Positions 1 through 6,302 of a DNA stretch of 6,470 nucleotides are shown in pieces. Made by a program: the position numbers and the translations under genes. Source of the DNA: Hyphomicrobiales bacterium. Lineage in GTDB: Bacteria > Pseudomonadota > Alphaproteobacteria > Rhizobiales > S144-23. Where the stretch lies: NCBI GenBank assembly GCA_015494375.1, contig WGBL01000452.1, positions 1 to 6,470 on the forward strand, written 5' to 3'. Below the pieces are notes generated by a model. The model was not told the origin of the DNA, made no database searches, and was given only the letters and a program-made list of their open reading frames with translations. Position 1 is the first letter of the stretch, and every line of letters starts with the position of its first letter.

Positions 1-976
1 GTGCCGCCTGAACCATATCAGGAAAGCCGCGCGCACCGGCGCTCGCCGCCGCCCGCCAGAGCATGAGCCGCGCCGCATCGAGGCTTGTCGCCATATCCGC
101 CAGCATCCACTGGAGCCCTTGGAACTCGGCGATGGGCCGGCCGAACTGCTCGCGGGTCTGGACATAGTCGAGCGCCAGCTCATAGGCTCCCTGGGCGATG
201 CCGAGGGCCACCGTGCCGGCGCCTACGCGCTGGCCGTTATAGGCGTTCATGAGCCCGGCAAAGCCGCGCCGCATGCCCTCGGGCGGCACAATCACCATGT
301 CGTCGCCCACCTCGAGATCGCGGAAATGGATTTCGGTCTCGGGAATGCCCCGGAGCCCCATCGCGGGCTCGCGCCTGCCGATAACGAGCCCCTCGGGCGC
401 GCCCGTCTCGGGGTCGCGGACGACGATAAAGCCCGCAATGCCGAGCTCGGTGCCATCTTCGTCAAACGCGCGCGCAAAGACGAGATGGAGCCGCGAGACG
501 CCGCCGCCGGTGATCCAGTGCTTGGTGCCGTTGAGAATCCATTTGTCGCCGCGTTTGTCGGCGCGCGTGGTCATCTCGGTTGCCGCCGAGCCCGCGCCCG
601 GCTCGGTGATGCAGATGGCCGGCTTGTCGCCCGAGAGCACATGGCCGGCGGCGAGCTTCTTTTGGGCGTCCGAGCCGTATTTGAGGATGGCGCCAATGGC
701 GCCCATGTTGGCCTCAACGACGATGCGGGCCGTGACGCCGCAGACCTTGGCCATCTCCTCGATGACAAGCACGACGTCGAGATAGCTGTGGCCCGGCCCG
801 CCCAGCTCTTTGGGCACCGTCATGCCCATGAAACCGGCGGCCGTGAGCTTCTCGACATTCTCCCAAGGGTAGGCCTCGCTGCGGTCCACCTCGGCCGCAC
901 GCGGGGCAATCTCGCGGCGGGCCAGCGCGCGCGCTGCCTCTCGCAACTGTTGCTGCTCTTCGCTCAGCTCGAACAT
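1..976 (-). CDS. Acyl-CoA dehydrogenase-fold flavoprotein, possibly a 3-sulfinopropionyl-CoA desulfinase-like enzyme (C-terminus cut by window edge)
   Basis: A cytoplasmic FAD enzyme of the acyl-CoA dehydrogenase superfamily; 325 complete codons are visible and the family usually has 375-400. In order I see the N-terminal helical domain (LSEEQQQLREAARALAR, residues 4-20), the beta-domain flavin/substrate motif CITEPGAGSAATE (122-134), WILNGTKHWITGG (146-158), MGLRGIPETE (206-215) and the C-domain motif TREQFGRPIAEFQ. Arg84 (codon CGC, 727-725) sits where medium-chain and isovaleryl enzymes carry Gln or Leu. Gln249 (CAG, 232-230) sits where isovaleryl-CoA dehydrogenase has its catalytic Glu (LDLER). 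From memory, Advenella 3SP-CoA desulfinase has Arg84 and Gln246 and shows no dehydrogenase activity. The other possible base (near residue 366) lies outside the window, so an ordinary dehydrogenase acting on an acyl-CoA with a terminal acid group is the main alternative. The ATG follows the CoA-transferase stop after 6 bases, and AAGGAA (991-986) inside that gene's last codons serves as ribosome site, implying coupled translation. The family is certain; the exact reaction is inferred. Confidence 0.93.
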   Translation of the reverse strand, partial: MFELSEEQQQLREAARALARREIAPRAAEVDRSEAYPWENVEKLTAAGFMGMTVPKELGGPGHSYLDVVLVIEEMAKVCGVTARIVVEANMGAIGAILKYGSDAQKKLAAGHVLSGDKPAICITEPGAGSAATEMTTRADKRGDKWILNGTKHWITGGGVSRLHLVFARAFDEDGTELGIAGFIVVRDPETGAPEGLVIGRREPAMGLRGIPETEIHFRDLEVGDDMVIVPPEGMRRGFAGLMNAYNGQRVGAGTVALGIAQGAYELALDYVQTREQFGRPIAEFQGLQWMLADMATSLDAARLMLWRAAASAGARGFPDMVQAA

Positions 977-982
977 GATGCC

Positions 983-2347
983 CTATTCCTTGCTGTCGGT
1001 CGTCGCGCGCTCGATGACGGGGCTAGACACAATGCCGCGCGCCTTGAGCTCGGCGATCTTCTCGCTTTCCATATCCAGAAGCTCCTCGAGGATGTCATCG
1101 GAATGCTCGCCAAGGAGCGGCGGGAACCGCCGATAAGTGACTGGCGTCTCGGAGAAGCGGATGGGATTGGCGATGAGGTCCGCCTTCCCGCCCGCGATCT
1201 TCGGATCATGCATGGTAAGGCGCGTGCCACGCGCTTTGGCCTGCGGCTCGGCAAAGGCTTCCGGGATGGTGTTGATGGGCCCCGCCGGCACGCCCGCCTC
1301 GGCCAGCGCCTCGATCCAGTGGGCGCGAGGGTGCCTTGCCGTGCGTTCCGCCAAAATGGGGATCAAAGCATCACGATTCTTGATGCGCGCGGGGTTGGTG
1401 GCAAAGCGCGGATCTTGGGCGAGCTCGGGCACGCCTGCGATCTCGCAAAAGCGGCGGAATTGAGCATCGTTGCCGACCCCCAGCATGAAATGGCCGTCGC
1501 TCGCCGGGAAGACCTGATAGGGCACGATGTTAGGGTGTGCTGAGCCGCGCCGATGCGGGGTTTCTCCTGTCAGAAAATAATTGATGGCGTCGCTGCCGAG
1601 CCAGGAGAGCTGACTGTCGAGGAGCGCAATATCGATGTACTGGCCTTTGCCCGTCTCTCGCGCCCGCAGGAGCGCCGCAAGAACGGCAATGCCCGCCTGG
1701 AGGCCGCAAAACATGTCGGCAATGCCCACGCCCACCTTCATCGGCTCGCCGTCCGCCTCGCCCGTGATGCTCATGAGCCCGCCCATGGCCTGGACGATGG
1801 CGTCATAGCCGGGGCGATGCTTGAGCGGGCCCGTCTGACCAAAACCCGTGATCGAGCAGTAGACGAGGCGCGGATTGAGAGGTGCCAGGTCGTCGTAAGC
1901 AAGGCCGTATTTGGCAAGCCCTCCGACCTTGAAATTCTCAACAAGCACGTCCGCTTGCGCGGCCAGACGGCGCACGATTTCTTGGCCTTCTGGCTTGGAG
2001 ATATCGAGGGCGAGCGAGCGCTTGTTGCGATTTGCGAAAAGGAAATAGCTGGACCAGTGCTGGGCTGTGCCGCCCTCGCCGTGGGTGAGCGGCGCAGCGG
2101 CCTCGAGAAACGGCGGCCCCCAGGCGCGGGTGTCATCGCCGCGGCGGGGATGCTCGACCTTGATCACATCGGCACCGAGATCGCCGAGGAGTTGCGTCAT
2201 GGTCGGGCCGGCGAGTATGCGGCTCAGGTCGAGGACGCGCACCCCTTCGAGAGGCCCGCACGGCTGGTCGCTGACGGTTTCAGCCGCATTCGCTGGCGTC
2301 GCATCCGCACCCTCGAGCAGCCCGCCCGGCTGATCGCCTCTCGTCAC
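983..2347 (-). CDS. CaiB/BaiF family III CoA-transferase, SUGCT-like (dicarboxylate or 3-sulfinopropionate type)
   Basis: A 454-residue cytoplasmic enzyme that moves CoA between acyl-CoA and a free acid through an aspartyl-CoA anhydride; succinyl-CoA is the likely donor. Visible motifs (GTG-start numbering): PLEGVRVLDLSRILAGP (32-48), LGDLGADVIKVEHPRRGDD (54-72), ANRNKRSLALDI (105-116), VENFK (136-140), YCSITGFGQTGP (163-174), GYDA (179-182), and VGVGIADMFCGL with the predicted catalytic Asp211. PPLLGEHSDDIL lies near the C-terminus. The wording closely follows human SUGCT (succinyl-CoA:glutarate/itaconate CoA-transferase), and Act of the 3-sulfinopropionate pathway is also a family III enzyme, so a short acid with a second negative group is the likely acceptor. 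A TTG at 2404 is in frame, but GTG at 2347 is preferred because GGGGAGG stands 6 bases upstream. About 31 residues precede the usual core start and contain an imperfect duplication (DQPGGLLEG / DQPCGPLEG). The gene sits 96 bp after the permease and 6 bp before the flavoprotein. The substrate is inferred. Confidence 0.94.
   Translation of the reverse strand: MTRGDQPGGLLEGADATPANAAETVSDQPCGPLEGVRVLDLSRILAGPTMTQLLGDLGADVIKVEHPRRGDDTRAWGPPFLEAAAPLTHGEGGTAQHWSSYFLFANRNKRSLALDISKPEGQEIVRRLAAQADVLVENFKVGGLAKYGLAYDDLAPLNPRLVYCSITGFGQTGPLKHRPGYDAIVQAMGGLMSITGEADGEPMKVGVGIADMFCGLQAGIAVLAALLRARETGKGQYIDIALLDSQLSWLGSDAINYFLTGETPHRRGSAHPNIVPYQVFPASDGHFMLGVGNDAQFRRFCEIAGVPELAQDPRFATNPARIKNRDALIPILAERTARHPRAHWIEALAEAGVPAGPINTIPEAFAEPQAKARGTRLTMHDPKIAGGKADLIANPIRFSETPVTYRRFPPLLGEHSDDILEELLDMESEKIAELKARGIVSSPVIERATTDSKE
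2243..2335 (-). repeat. Imperfect direct repeat within the 5' end of the CoA-transferase gene
   Basis: Two 27-base copies, 2335-2309 and 2269-2243 (minus strand), match at 21 of 27 bases and encode DQPGGLLEG and DQPCGPLEG, 22 codons apart. The second copy runs into the conserved start of the enzyme core; the first lies in the N-terminal extension. It looks like a partial in-frame duplication of the gene's 5' end, although chance similarity in GC-rich coding DNA cannot be excluded. Confidence 0.5.
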
Positions 2348-2353
2348 CGATCG

Positions 2354-2360
2354 CCTCCCC
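2354..2360 (-). promoter_or_regulatory. Shine-Dalgarno sequence deciding the CoA-transferase GTG start
   Basis: On the minus strand GGGGAGG is followed by a 6-base spacer (CGATCG) and then GTG at 2347. It is a near-ideal ribosome site. It argues for the GTG start over the upstream in-frame TTG at 2404, which has no comparable site. Confidence 0.8.
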
Positions 2361-2371
2361 GGAAACCGTTG

Positions 2372-2386
2372 TTCTTGAGCCTTTCT
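2372..2386 (-). promoter_or_regulatory. Shared upstream 15-mer, copy 2 (before the CoA-transferase)
   Basis: Read on the minus strand this is AGAAAGGCTCAAGAA. It matches 14 of 15 bases of AGAAAGGCTCGAGAA at 6317-6303, upstream of the solute-binding protein gene. It ends 24 bases before the CoA-transferase GTG, just ahead of the SD. A shared regulator or RNA-leader site is possible; no known motif was recognised. Confidence 0.3.
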
Positions 2387-2434
2387 AACGCATTCCGAGC
2401 GCAAGCCTTAGTTGGAAATTCTTCTCTGCGCGTT

Positions 2435-2454
2435 TGGCAAAACTCAAGTTGCCA
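2435..2454 (-). other. Small hairpin across the permease stop codon
   Basis: TGGCAA and TTGCCA (2454-2449 and 2440-2435, minus strand) form a perfect 6-bp stem with an 8-base loop that includes the permease TGA stop. No T-run follows, so it is not an intrinsic terminator. It could mark a processing or stability site between the permease and CoA-transferase parts of the transcript, or be chance. Confidence 0.25.
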
Positions 2455-4696
2455 GGTCTGCCCGCTCATTGCGAGCCGCAAGCACCTGGGTGACAAGCAC
2501 AGGCGCGGCAACGACGAGGGCCAGCAAGTCGCTGCCCCCGCTCGGGGCCACCAGCATCAATCCGGCCGCGCCCATCAGCACTCGGAAGACCCCGTTGAGC
2601 GGCGCCAAGAAGTATCCGGTAACAGCCGTCGCGATGGCGAAAACACCAATTGCACAAGTGAGCGAGACCTGCAGGAACGAAAGCAGCGTAAAGTGCTCGG
2701 GCAGCACGATGAGCATGGTGGGGGCATAGACGAACACCATCGGCACCATGAGTTTGCCGAGCCCGAGAGTGAAGGCGGAGACACCGGTGCGGAACGGATT
2801 GGCCCCCGCAATGCCGGCGGCTGCATAGGCCGAGGCGCAGACGGGCGGCGTGATCTCGGAGATGACGCCATAGTAAAGCACAAACATGTGGCTTGCGAGC
2901 GGTGGCACCCCCAATTGCGCAAGCGCCGGCTGAGCGACGGCGGCGAGCATGATGTAAAGCGCCGTGGTCGGCAGCCCGGCCCCCATCAGGATGCACGCCA
3001 TGGCGACAAGCACCAGCGACAAAAAGAGCTGGATGTTGGCGAGTTGGAAGGTCTCGGCCGGGATCCAGGAAAGGATGGGCGCCAGAGCTTCGGCCATCTC
3101 GCGGGCACCGTTCGTCACCATAAAGCCCATGCGAAAGCCGACGCCCGTCGTATTGATGACCCCGACAACGATGCCCACGGCGGCCGCGGCGGCGCCCACG
3201 GCGAGTGCGTATTGCACGCCCAGATTGAAGCTGTCGAGGAGCTCGGAGAAGGGCTGGCGCTCGCGCTTGTGCAAGAGGCCGATGATAATGCAGAGGCTGA
3301 CGATGCTTGCGAGCTGCCAGGAGAAGACCTGATTGTAGAAGGTGTTATAGGCGACAAAGCCGAGGGCGGCCGCAGGAATCAGCAGCGAAAGCGGCTTTTT
3401 CGGTGTCACAAAGCCCACAATGATGCAGAGCGTAATGCCGATAAAGGCAGACATGTAGGGCGTATAGCCCGAAAAGAGCACATAGATGAGGGCGACAAGC
3501 GGCAGCACCGTGGGCCAGTCCTCGCGCCAGACCCGGGCGAACTGCGGAAGCCGCTCGGGCGCATAGCCCTTAAGGCCCAGCCGCTTGGCCTGGAAGTGCA
3601 CAATCGAGATGACGCCCACATAGTGCATCATGGCCGGCACGATCGCTGCAATCACGATCTGGGTATAGGGCATCTCGAGGAACTCGGCCATGATGAAGGC
3701 GGCTGCGCCCATGATGGGGGGTGTGATCTGCCCGCCCGCGCTTGCCGCCGCCTCGACGCCGCCGGCGAAGTGCCCGGGATAGCCGAGCCGCTTCATGTTG
3801 GGGATGGTGAGCGAGCCGGTGGACACGGTGTTGGCGATCGAGGAGCCCGAAATCGTGCCGAAAAAGGCCGATGAGATGACGCTCACCTTGGCCGGGCCGC
3901 CCGTATAGCGGCCCGCCAGGATCATCGCGTTGTCGATAAAGAACTGCCCGAGCCCCATGCGCTGGGCGACAACACCGAATAGGACGAAATGAAAGACGAC
4001 CGTGGAGACGACCCAGAGGGTCACGCCAAATATGCCCTCCTGGGGAAAGTACATGTTGTTGATGAACTGGCGCCAATCGACGCCCGGGTGCTTGAGAATC
4101 TGAAATGGCAAATAGGGGCCGAAAAGTGCAAAGGCGATAAAGACGAGAATAATGAGCGGCAAAACGGGGCCCAATGAGCGCCGCGCCATCTCGAGGACAA
4201 GGACAACGAGAATGGTGCCGAAGAAAATGTCGCTCGGGCTCGGGTCCCCCTGGCGCAAGGCCTGCTCGGGCAGCTCGAGCGAAAAGCCGAGAAAGCTGAA
4301 ATCGAGCCCATGCCAGGAGAAACCGAGATAGAGTGCGGCAAGCACGCCGAGCAACACGGCCGCCCAATCGTAGATCGGCACATTTCCCCAGCGCCACCAG
4401 CGGTCAGGCAGCGATTCGAGCGAGCGCCGGGTGCGGATGAAGGGAAAGCCCGTAAAGATGAGGATCGAAAGACCGGCGAGGTGGATCCCCATATGCCAAT
4501 AGTCGACGGGCACGCCGATGCCGGCGGTAATGTAGTGATAAAGCGCAAAGATGATCGCAAAGACATAAAGCGCGACTGCGAGCCGCGGCCCGTGCTGGCG
4601 CAAAACGAGCCCTGAGTCGTATTGCTTTTCAAGCTCCTCAGCGGCCTTGATATCGAGCCGCTCGACCGCATTCCGGTCGTCGCTCTCCCGGTTCAT
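2444..4696 (-). CDS. TRAP transporter fused permease (DctQ-like plus DctM-like), TAXI type
   Basis: A 750-residue inner-membrane protein, the usual size for fused TAXI-type TRAP permeases. It drives uptake of the acid delivered by the periplasmic TAXI protein, using an ion gradient. The N-terminus is polar (about 37 residues), followed by hydrophobic segments near 39-58 and 71-87 and then 112-127 and 160-195, which make the small DctQ-like part; it includes LEMARRSLG (168-176). The DctM-like part follows, with the hallmark GTISGSSIANT (280-290), GGQITPPIMGAAAFIMAE (321-338), GAGLPTTALYIM (572-583) and SEITPPVCASAYAAAGIAGA (613-632). The two ITPP motifs sit in the two inverted halves of the transport domain. 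Start choice: GTG at 4702 is in frame but overlaps the SD GAGG (4705-4702), so ATG at 4696, 5 bases after it, is preferred. It lies 521 bases after the solute-binding gene and 96 bases before the CoA-transferase. The family is clear; the substrate cannot be read from the permease alone. Confidence 0.95.
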   Translation of the reverse strand: MNRESDDRNAVERLDIKAAEELEKQYDSGLVLRQHGPRLAVALYVFAIIFALYHYITAGIGVPVDYWHMGIHLAGLSILIFTGFPFIRTRRSLESLPDRWWRWGNVPIYDWAAVLLGVLAALYLGFSWHGLDFSFLGFSLELPEQALRQGDPSPSDIFFGTILVVLVLEMARRSLGPVLPLIILVFIAFALFGPYLPFQILKHPGVDWRQFINNMYFPQEGIFGVTLWVVSTVVFHFVLFGVVAQRMGLGQFFIDNAMILAGRYTGGPAKVSVISSAFFGTISGSSIANTVSTGSLTIPNMKRLGYPGHFAGGVEAAASAGGQITPPIMGAAAFIMAEFLEMPYTQIVIAAIVPAMMHYVGVISIVHFQAKRLGLKGYAPERLPQFARVWREDWPTVLPLVALIYVLFSGYTPYMSAFIGITLCIIVGFVTPKKPLSLLIPAAALGFVAYNTFYNQVFSWQLASIVSLCIIIGLLHKRERQPFSELLDSFNLGVQYALAVGAAAAAVGIVVGVINTTGVGFRMGFMVTNGAREMAEALAPILSWIPAETFQLANIQLFLSLVLVAMACILMGAGLPTTALYIMLAAVAQPALAQLGVPPLASHMFVLYYGVISEITPPVCASAYAAAGIAGANPFRTGVSAFTLGLGKLMVPMVFVYAPTMLIVLPEHFTLLSFLQVSLTCAIGVFAIATAVTGYFLAPLNGVFRVLMGAAGLMLVAPSGGSDLLALVVAAPVLVTQVLAARNERADLAT

Positions 4697-4701
4697 TGTC
4701 A

Positions 4702-4705
4702 CCTC
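4702..4705 (-). promoter_or_regulatory. Shine-Dalgarno sequence deciding the permease ATG start
   Basis: GAGG on the minus strand stands 5 bases (TGACA) before ATG at 4696. The in-frame GTG two codons upstream overlaps this site and so is less likely to be the start. Confidence 0.6.
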
Positions 4706-4752
4706 GCTTGGTCATGGCCCGCATGGCTCGCGTTGTTGCCTCGCCGTAGTTT

Positions 4753-4766
4753 GCAAGATGTCTTGC
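4753..4766. promoter_or_regulatory. Short inverted repeat upstream of the permease
   Basis: GCAAGATGTCTTGC is a perfect 6-bp inverted repeat around a 2-base centre, 57-70 bases before the permease ATG. This symmetry is typical of dimeric repressor sites, but no second copy and no adjoining promoter could be identified, so an operator role is only a possibility. Confidence 0.25.
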
Positions 4767-4773
4767 CGCGCGC

Positions 4774-4839
4774 TGTCACGCGCCCGTGGCGTCGCTCGCC
4801 CCGCAGTGTCACGCGCCCGCCGCATCACTCGCCCCGCGT
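4774..4839. repeat. 33-bp tandem repeat, two copies (degenerate third possible)
   Basis: Copies at 4774-4806 and 4807-4839 match at 27 of 33 bases. Each begins TGTCACGCGCCCG and ends near CTCGCCCCGC. A weak third unit starts at 4840 (CGTCAC). A similar TGTCAC also occurs at 4697-4702, at the permease SD. The 33-base period is a multiple of three, but neither strand shows a convincing gene here. Confidence 0.75.
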
Positions 4840-5005
4840 CGTCACCTTGCCGTGCGGCTCGCGGCCGGCTCGGCTTGCCAAGGTGTGCTTAGCCACTCGT
4901 TCGCCACTCTGTGGGCTTTGCCCACGCGGATCGCTGGAGATCGGCCGGGGGATGCGGCGGCCCAAGGATTGATGCCCCGCGATGCCGCGCGCCTTTCGCT
5001 CGCCT

Positions 5006-5091
5006 GGGTCAATTGCAAAGTGAACCGCGCGGCAAACGACGAGCTTGAGGGCCGCCGCGAATGGGGCGGGCGGAGGACATTAAATTGACCC
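5006..5091 (-). other. 9-bp inverted repeat overlapping the downstream hairpin
   Basis: GGGTCAATT (5006-5014) and AATTGACCC (5083-5091) are perfect reverse complements 68 bases apart. The second arm shares three bases (5089-5091) with an arm of the 5061-5098 hairpin, and that hairpin's other arm lies in the loop between. The two pairings therefore compete in any transcript crossing this region. Confidence 0.5.
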
Positions 5092-5098
5092 GCCCCAT
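5061..5098 (-). other. Strong GC-rich hairpin after the solute-binding protein gene
   Basis: ATGGGGCGGG (5061-5070) and CCCGCCCCAT (5089-5098) form a perfect 10-bp stem with an 18-base AT-richer loop. It lies about 120 bases beyond the stop of the binding-protein gene in the direction of transcription. No T-run follows on the minus strand, so it is not a standard intrinsic terminator. A stem that protects the 3' end of the binding-protein message, allowing more of it than of permease, is a reasonable role. Confidence 0.55.
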
Positions 5099-5217
5099 AT
5101 ATTTCCCGGTCGCGGTTGCCACCGCCACCATGCCACCCATGCCTGCCCCCGAAAAACCGGCGGGAACAATCTTGGTGGGAGCAATGACGGTGACACCGGA
5201 CACCCGCGCTCAGCCAA

Positions 5218-6258
5218 CTATTTCAACATCCCGACTTCGCGGTAATATTTCTCGGCGCCGGGATGGAGCGGCACCTTGAGCCCGGCAACGCCCTTGAGCG
5301 CGGTCTCGAGGCGGATCACCTTGCCCTTGGCATGGCCATTGTCCAGCAGCCGCCGCGAGTTCTTGTTCCAGAGCGCCTTGGTAATGGCATAGATGAGGTC
5401 GGCTGGCTGATCCGCCGAGGTGACGAGAAGGCCATTCACCGCCACCGTTTTGACGTCATAATCGACCCCTTCATAGGTGCCGGCCGGAATCATCGAAGGT
5501 GTATAGTAAGGGAGAACCTTGTTGATCCGCTTGATCTCCTCGTCCGTCATCGAATAGAGGTCCATGCCCTTGGTGGTGGCAAGCTGGACCATGGCGGCGA
5601 CCGGCGTGCCGGCGGCATAGAAATAGGCATCGAGCTGACCGTCGGCGATGCGCTCGGCGCTTTGGGCGTTGTTGAGCTCGGCCGGCGTGATGTCGTTGCG
5701 CGAAATGCCAAATTCCTTGAGGATCGTCAGCACGGCGATCTGGGTGCCGGAGCCCGCCTGGCCGATGCCCACGCGCTTTCCTTTGAGGTCGGCGATCGAC
5801 TTGAGCTTGGTGCCCTTGGCGAGCACGAGGTGCATGTCCTCGGGATAGAGCTGGGCGATGATGCGCAGCTTGTCTTTGCGCTTGCCCTCAAACTTGCCGA
5901 CACCATGATAGGCCTGATAGAGCGTCGCCGCGCCGGTCAGCCCGGCTTCCATCTGCCCCGCCTGAATGGCGGTCACGTTATGAGCCGAGGCGTTGGTCGA
6001 TTGCGCAATCGCCACAAGGCCCGGCACGCCGCACGAGCCACCCTTGTCGCAAGGCCGCGAGCCCGGCGGGTTCGAGATGGCGTTGGCGATGATGCCACCG
6101 ATCGGGAAATAGGTGCCACCCGCACTGCCTGTGCCGATGCGGAAAAACTTCATTTCCTGCGCGCTGGCTTCGGGCAAAGAGCTACCCAGTGTCAAGAACC
6201 CGCCTGCGAGCACCAGGAGCGCGGCAACAAACCTCGTTGTCAAGATTGGTCTCATCAT
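5218..6258 (-). CDS. TAXI-family TRAP transporter periplasmic solute-binding protein
   Basis: A 346-residue precursor that captures the substrate in the periplasm and hands it to the fused permease encoded next in the operon. The first 33 residues form a signal peptide: MMRPILTTR, a hydrophobic core VAALLVLAGGFLTLG, and a cleavage site after ASA. The mature protein opens with FFRIGTGSAGGTYFPIGG (38-55), the hallmark of TAXI proteins. It continues with NPPGSRPCDKGGSCGVPGL (63-81), whose Cys70 and Cys76 could form a disulfide, then AGQMEAGLTG and GKRVGIGQAGSGTQ. The size fits the family (about 320-350). The frame is open upstream to an ATG at 6462, but the signal peptide and GGGGAGGAG 8 bases before ATG 6258 fix the start here; ATG 6255 is a second possible start one codon later. 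TAXI ligands are often dicarboxylates or amino acids; here the neighbouring CoA-transferase suggests a small dianionic acid. Confidence is high for family, low for ligand. Confidence 0.95.
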   Translation of the reverse strand: MMRPILTTRFVAALLVLAGGFLTLGSSLPEASAQEMKFFRIGTGSAGGTYFPIGGIIANAISNPPGSRPCDKGGSCGVPGLVAIAQSTNASAHNVTAIQAGQMEAGLTGAATLYQAYHGVGKFEGKRKDKLRIIAQLYPEDMHLVLAKGTKLKSIADLKGKRVGIGQAGSGTQIAVLTILKEFGISRNDITPAELNNAQSAERIADGQLDAYFYAAGTPVAAMVQLATTKGMDLYSMTDEEIKRINKVLPYYTPSMIPAGTYEGVDYDVKTVAVNGLLVTSADQPADLIYAITKALWNKNSRRLLDNGHAKGKVIRLETALKGVAGLKVPLHPGAEKYYREVGMLK

Positions 6259-6266
6259 CTTTGTTT

Positions 6267-6275
6267 CTCCTCCCC
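6267..6275 (-). promoter_or_regulatory. Shine-Dalgarno sequence deciding the TAXI protein start
   Basis: GGGGAGGAG on the minus strand lies 8 bases before ATG at 6258. This site, together with the signal peptide that begins there, rules out the longer reading from 6462. Confidence 0.85.
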
Positions 6276-6302
6276 TGTGTTTGGATCGAGCCAAGACCCT
6301 TC

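Larger units (their letters stand above)
4697..5217. other. Long intergenic region between solute-binding protein and permease genes
   Basis: This 521-base stretch separates two genes that are normally close together. The minus strand has scattered stops and no frame with recognisable protein family motifs. The only minus-strand frame of note (5203-5009, GTG start, 64 codons) has no SD and is low in complexity. In TAXI-TRAP operons a small DUF1850 gene often occupies this place; I see no trace of one. Present instead are a 33-bp tandem repeat (4774-4839), a short inverted repeat (4753-4766), a 10-bp hairpin with a competing inverted repeat (5006-5098), and a minus-strand G-rich run of GGTGG units (about 5113-5155). 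Confidence 0.7.

Noticed and set aside
119..1543. Open reading frame of 474 codons on the plus strand
   Set aside because: Antisense to the flavoprotein and CoA-transferase; no motif, no ribosome site, shadow of high GC.
1553..3874. Open reading frame of 773 codons on the plus strand
   Set aside because: It lies antisense to the CoA-transferase and permease genes, both of which show clear family motifs. Its protein is rich in His, Arg, Asp and Glu with no domain, as expected for a complement of GC-rich coding DNA.
4774..4872. CRISPR array
   Set aside because: The units are contiguous, without unique spacers, and only two are clear.
4622..5088. Plus-strand frames in the intergenic region with an 11-residue repeat
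   Set aside because: The peptide repeat only reflects the 33-bp DNA repeat. The frames lack ribosome sites and look like random GC-rich translation.
5061..5098. Intrinsic terminator after the TAXI protein gene
   Set aside because: The stem is strong, but no T-run follows on the transcribed strand, so only a structural element is claimed.
5009..5203. Minus-strand 64-codon frame after the TAXI protein gene
   Set aside because: GTG start without an SD, low-complexity Gly/Val/Ala content, no family, and it runs through the hairpin region. A real small protein is not excluded but not supported.
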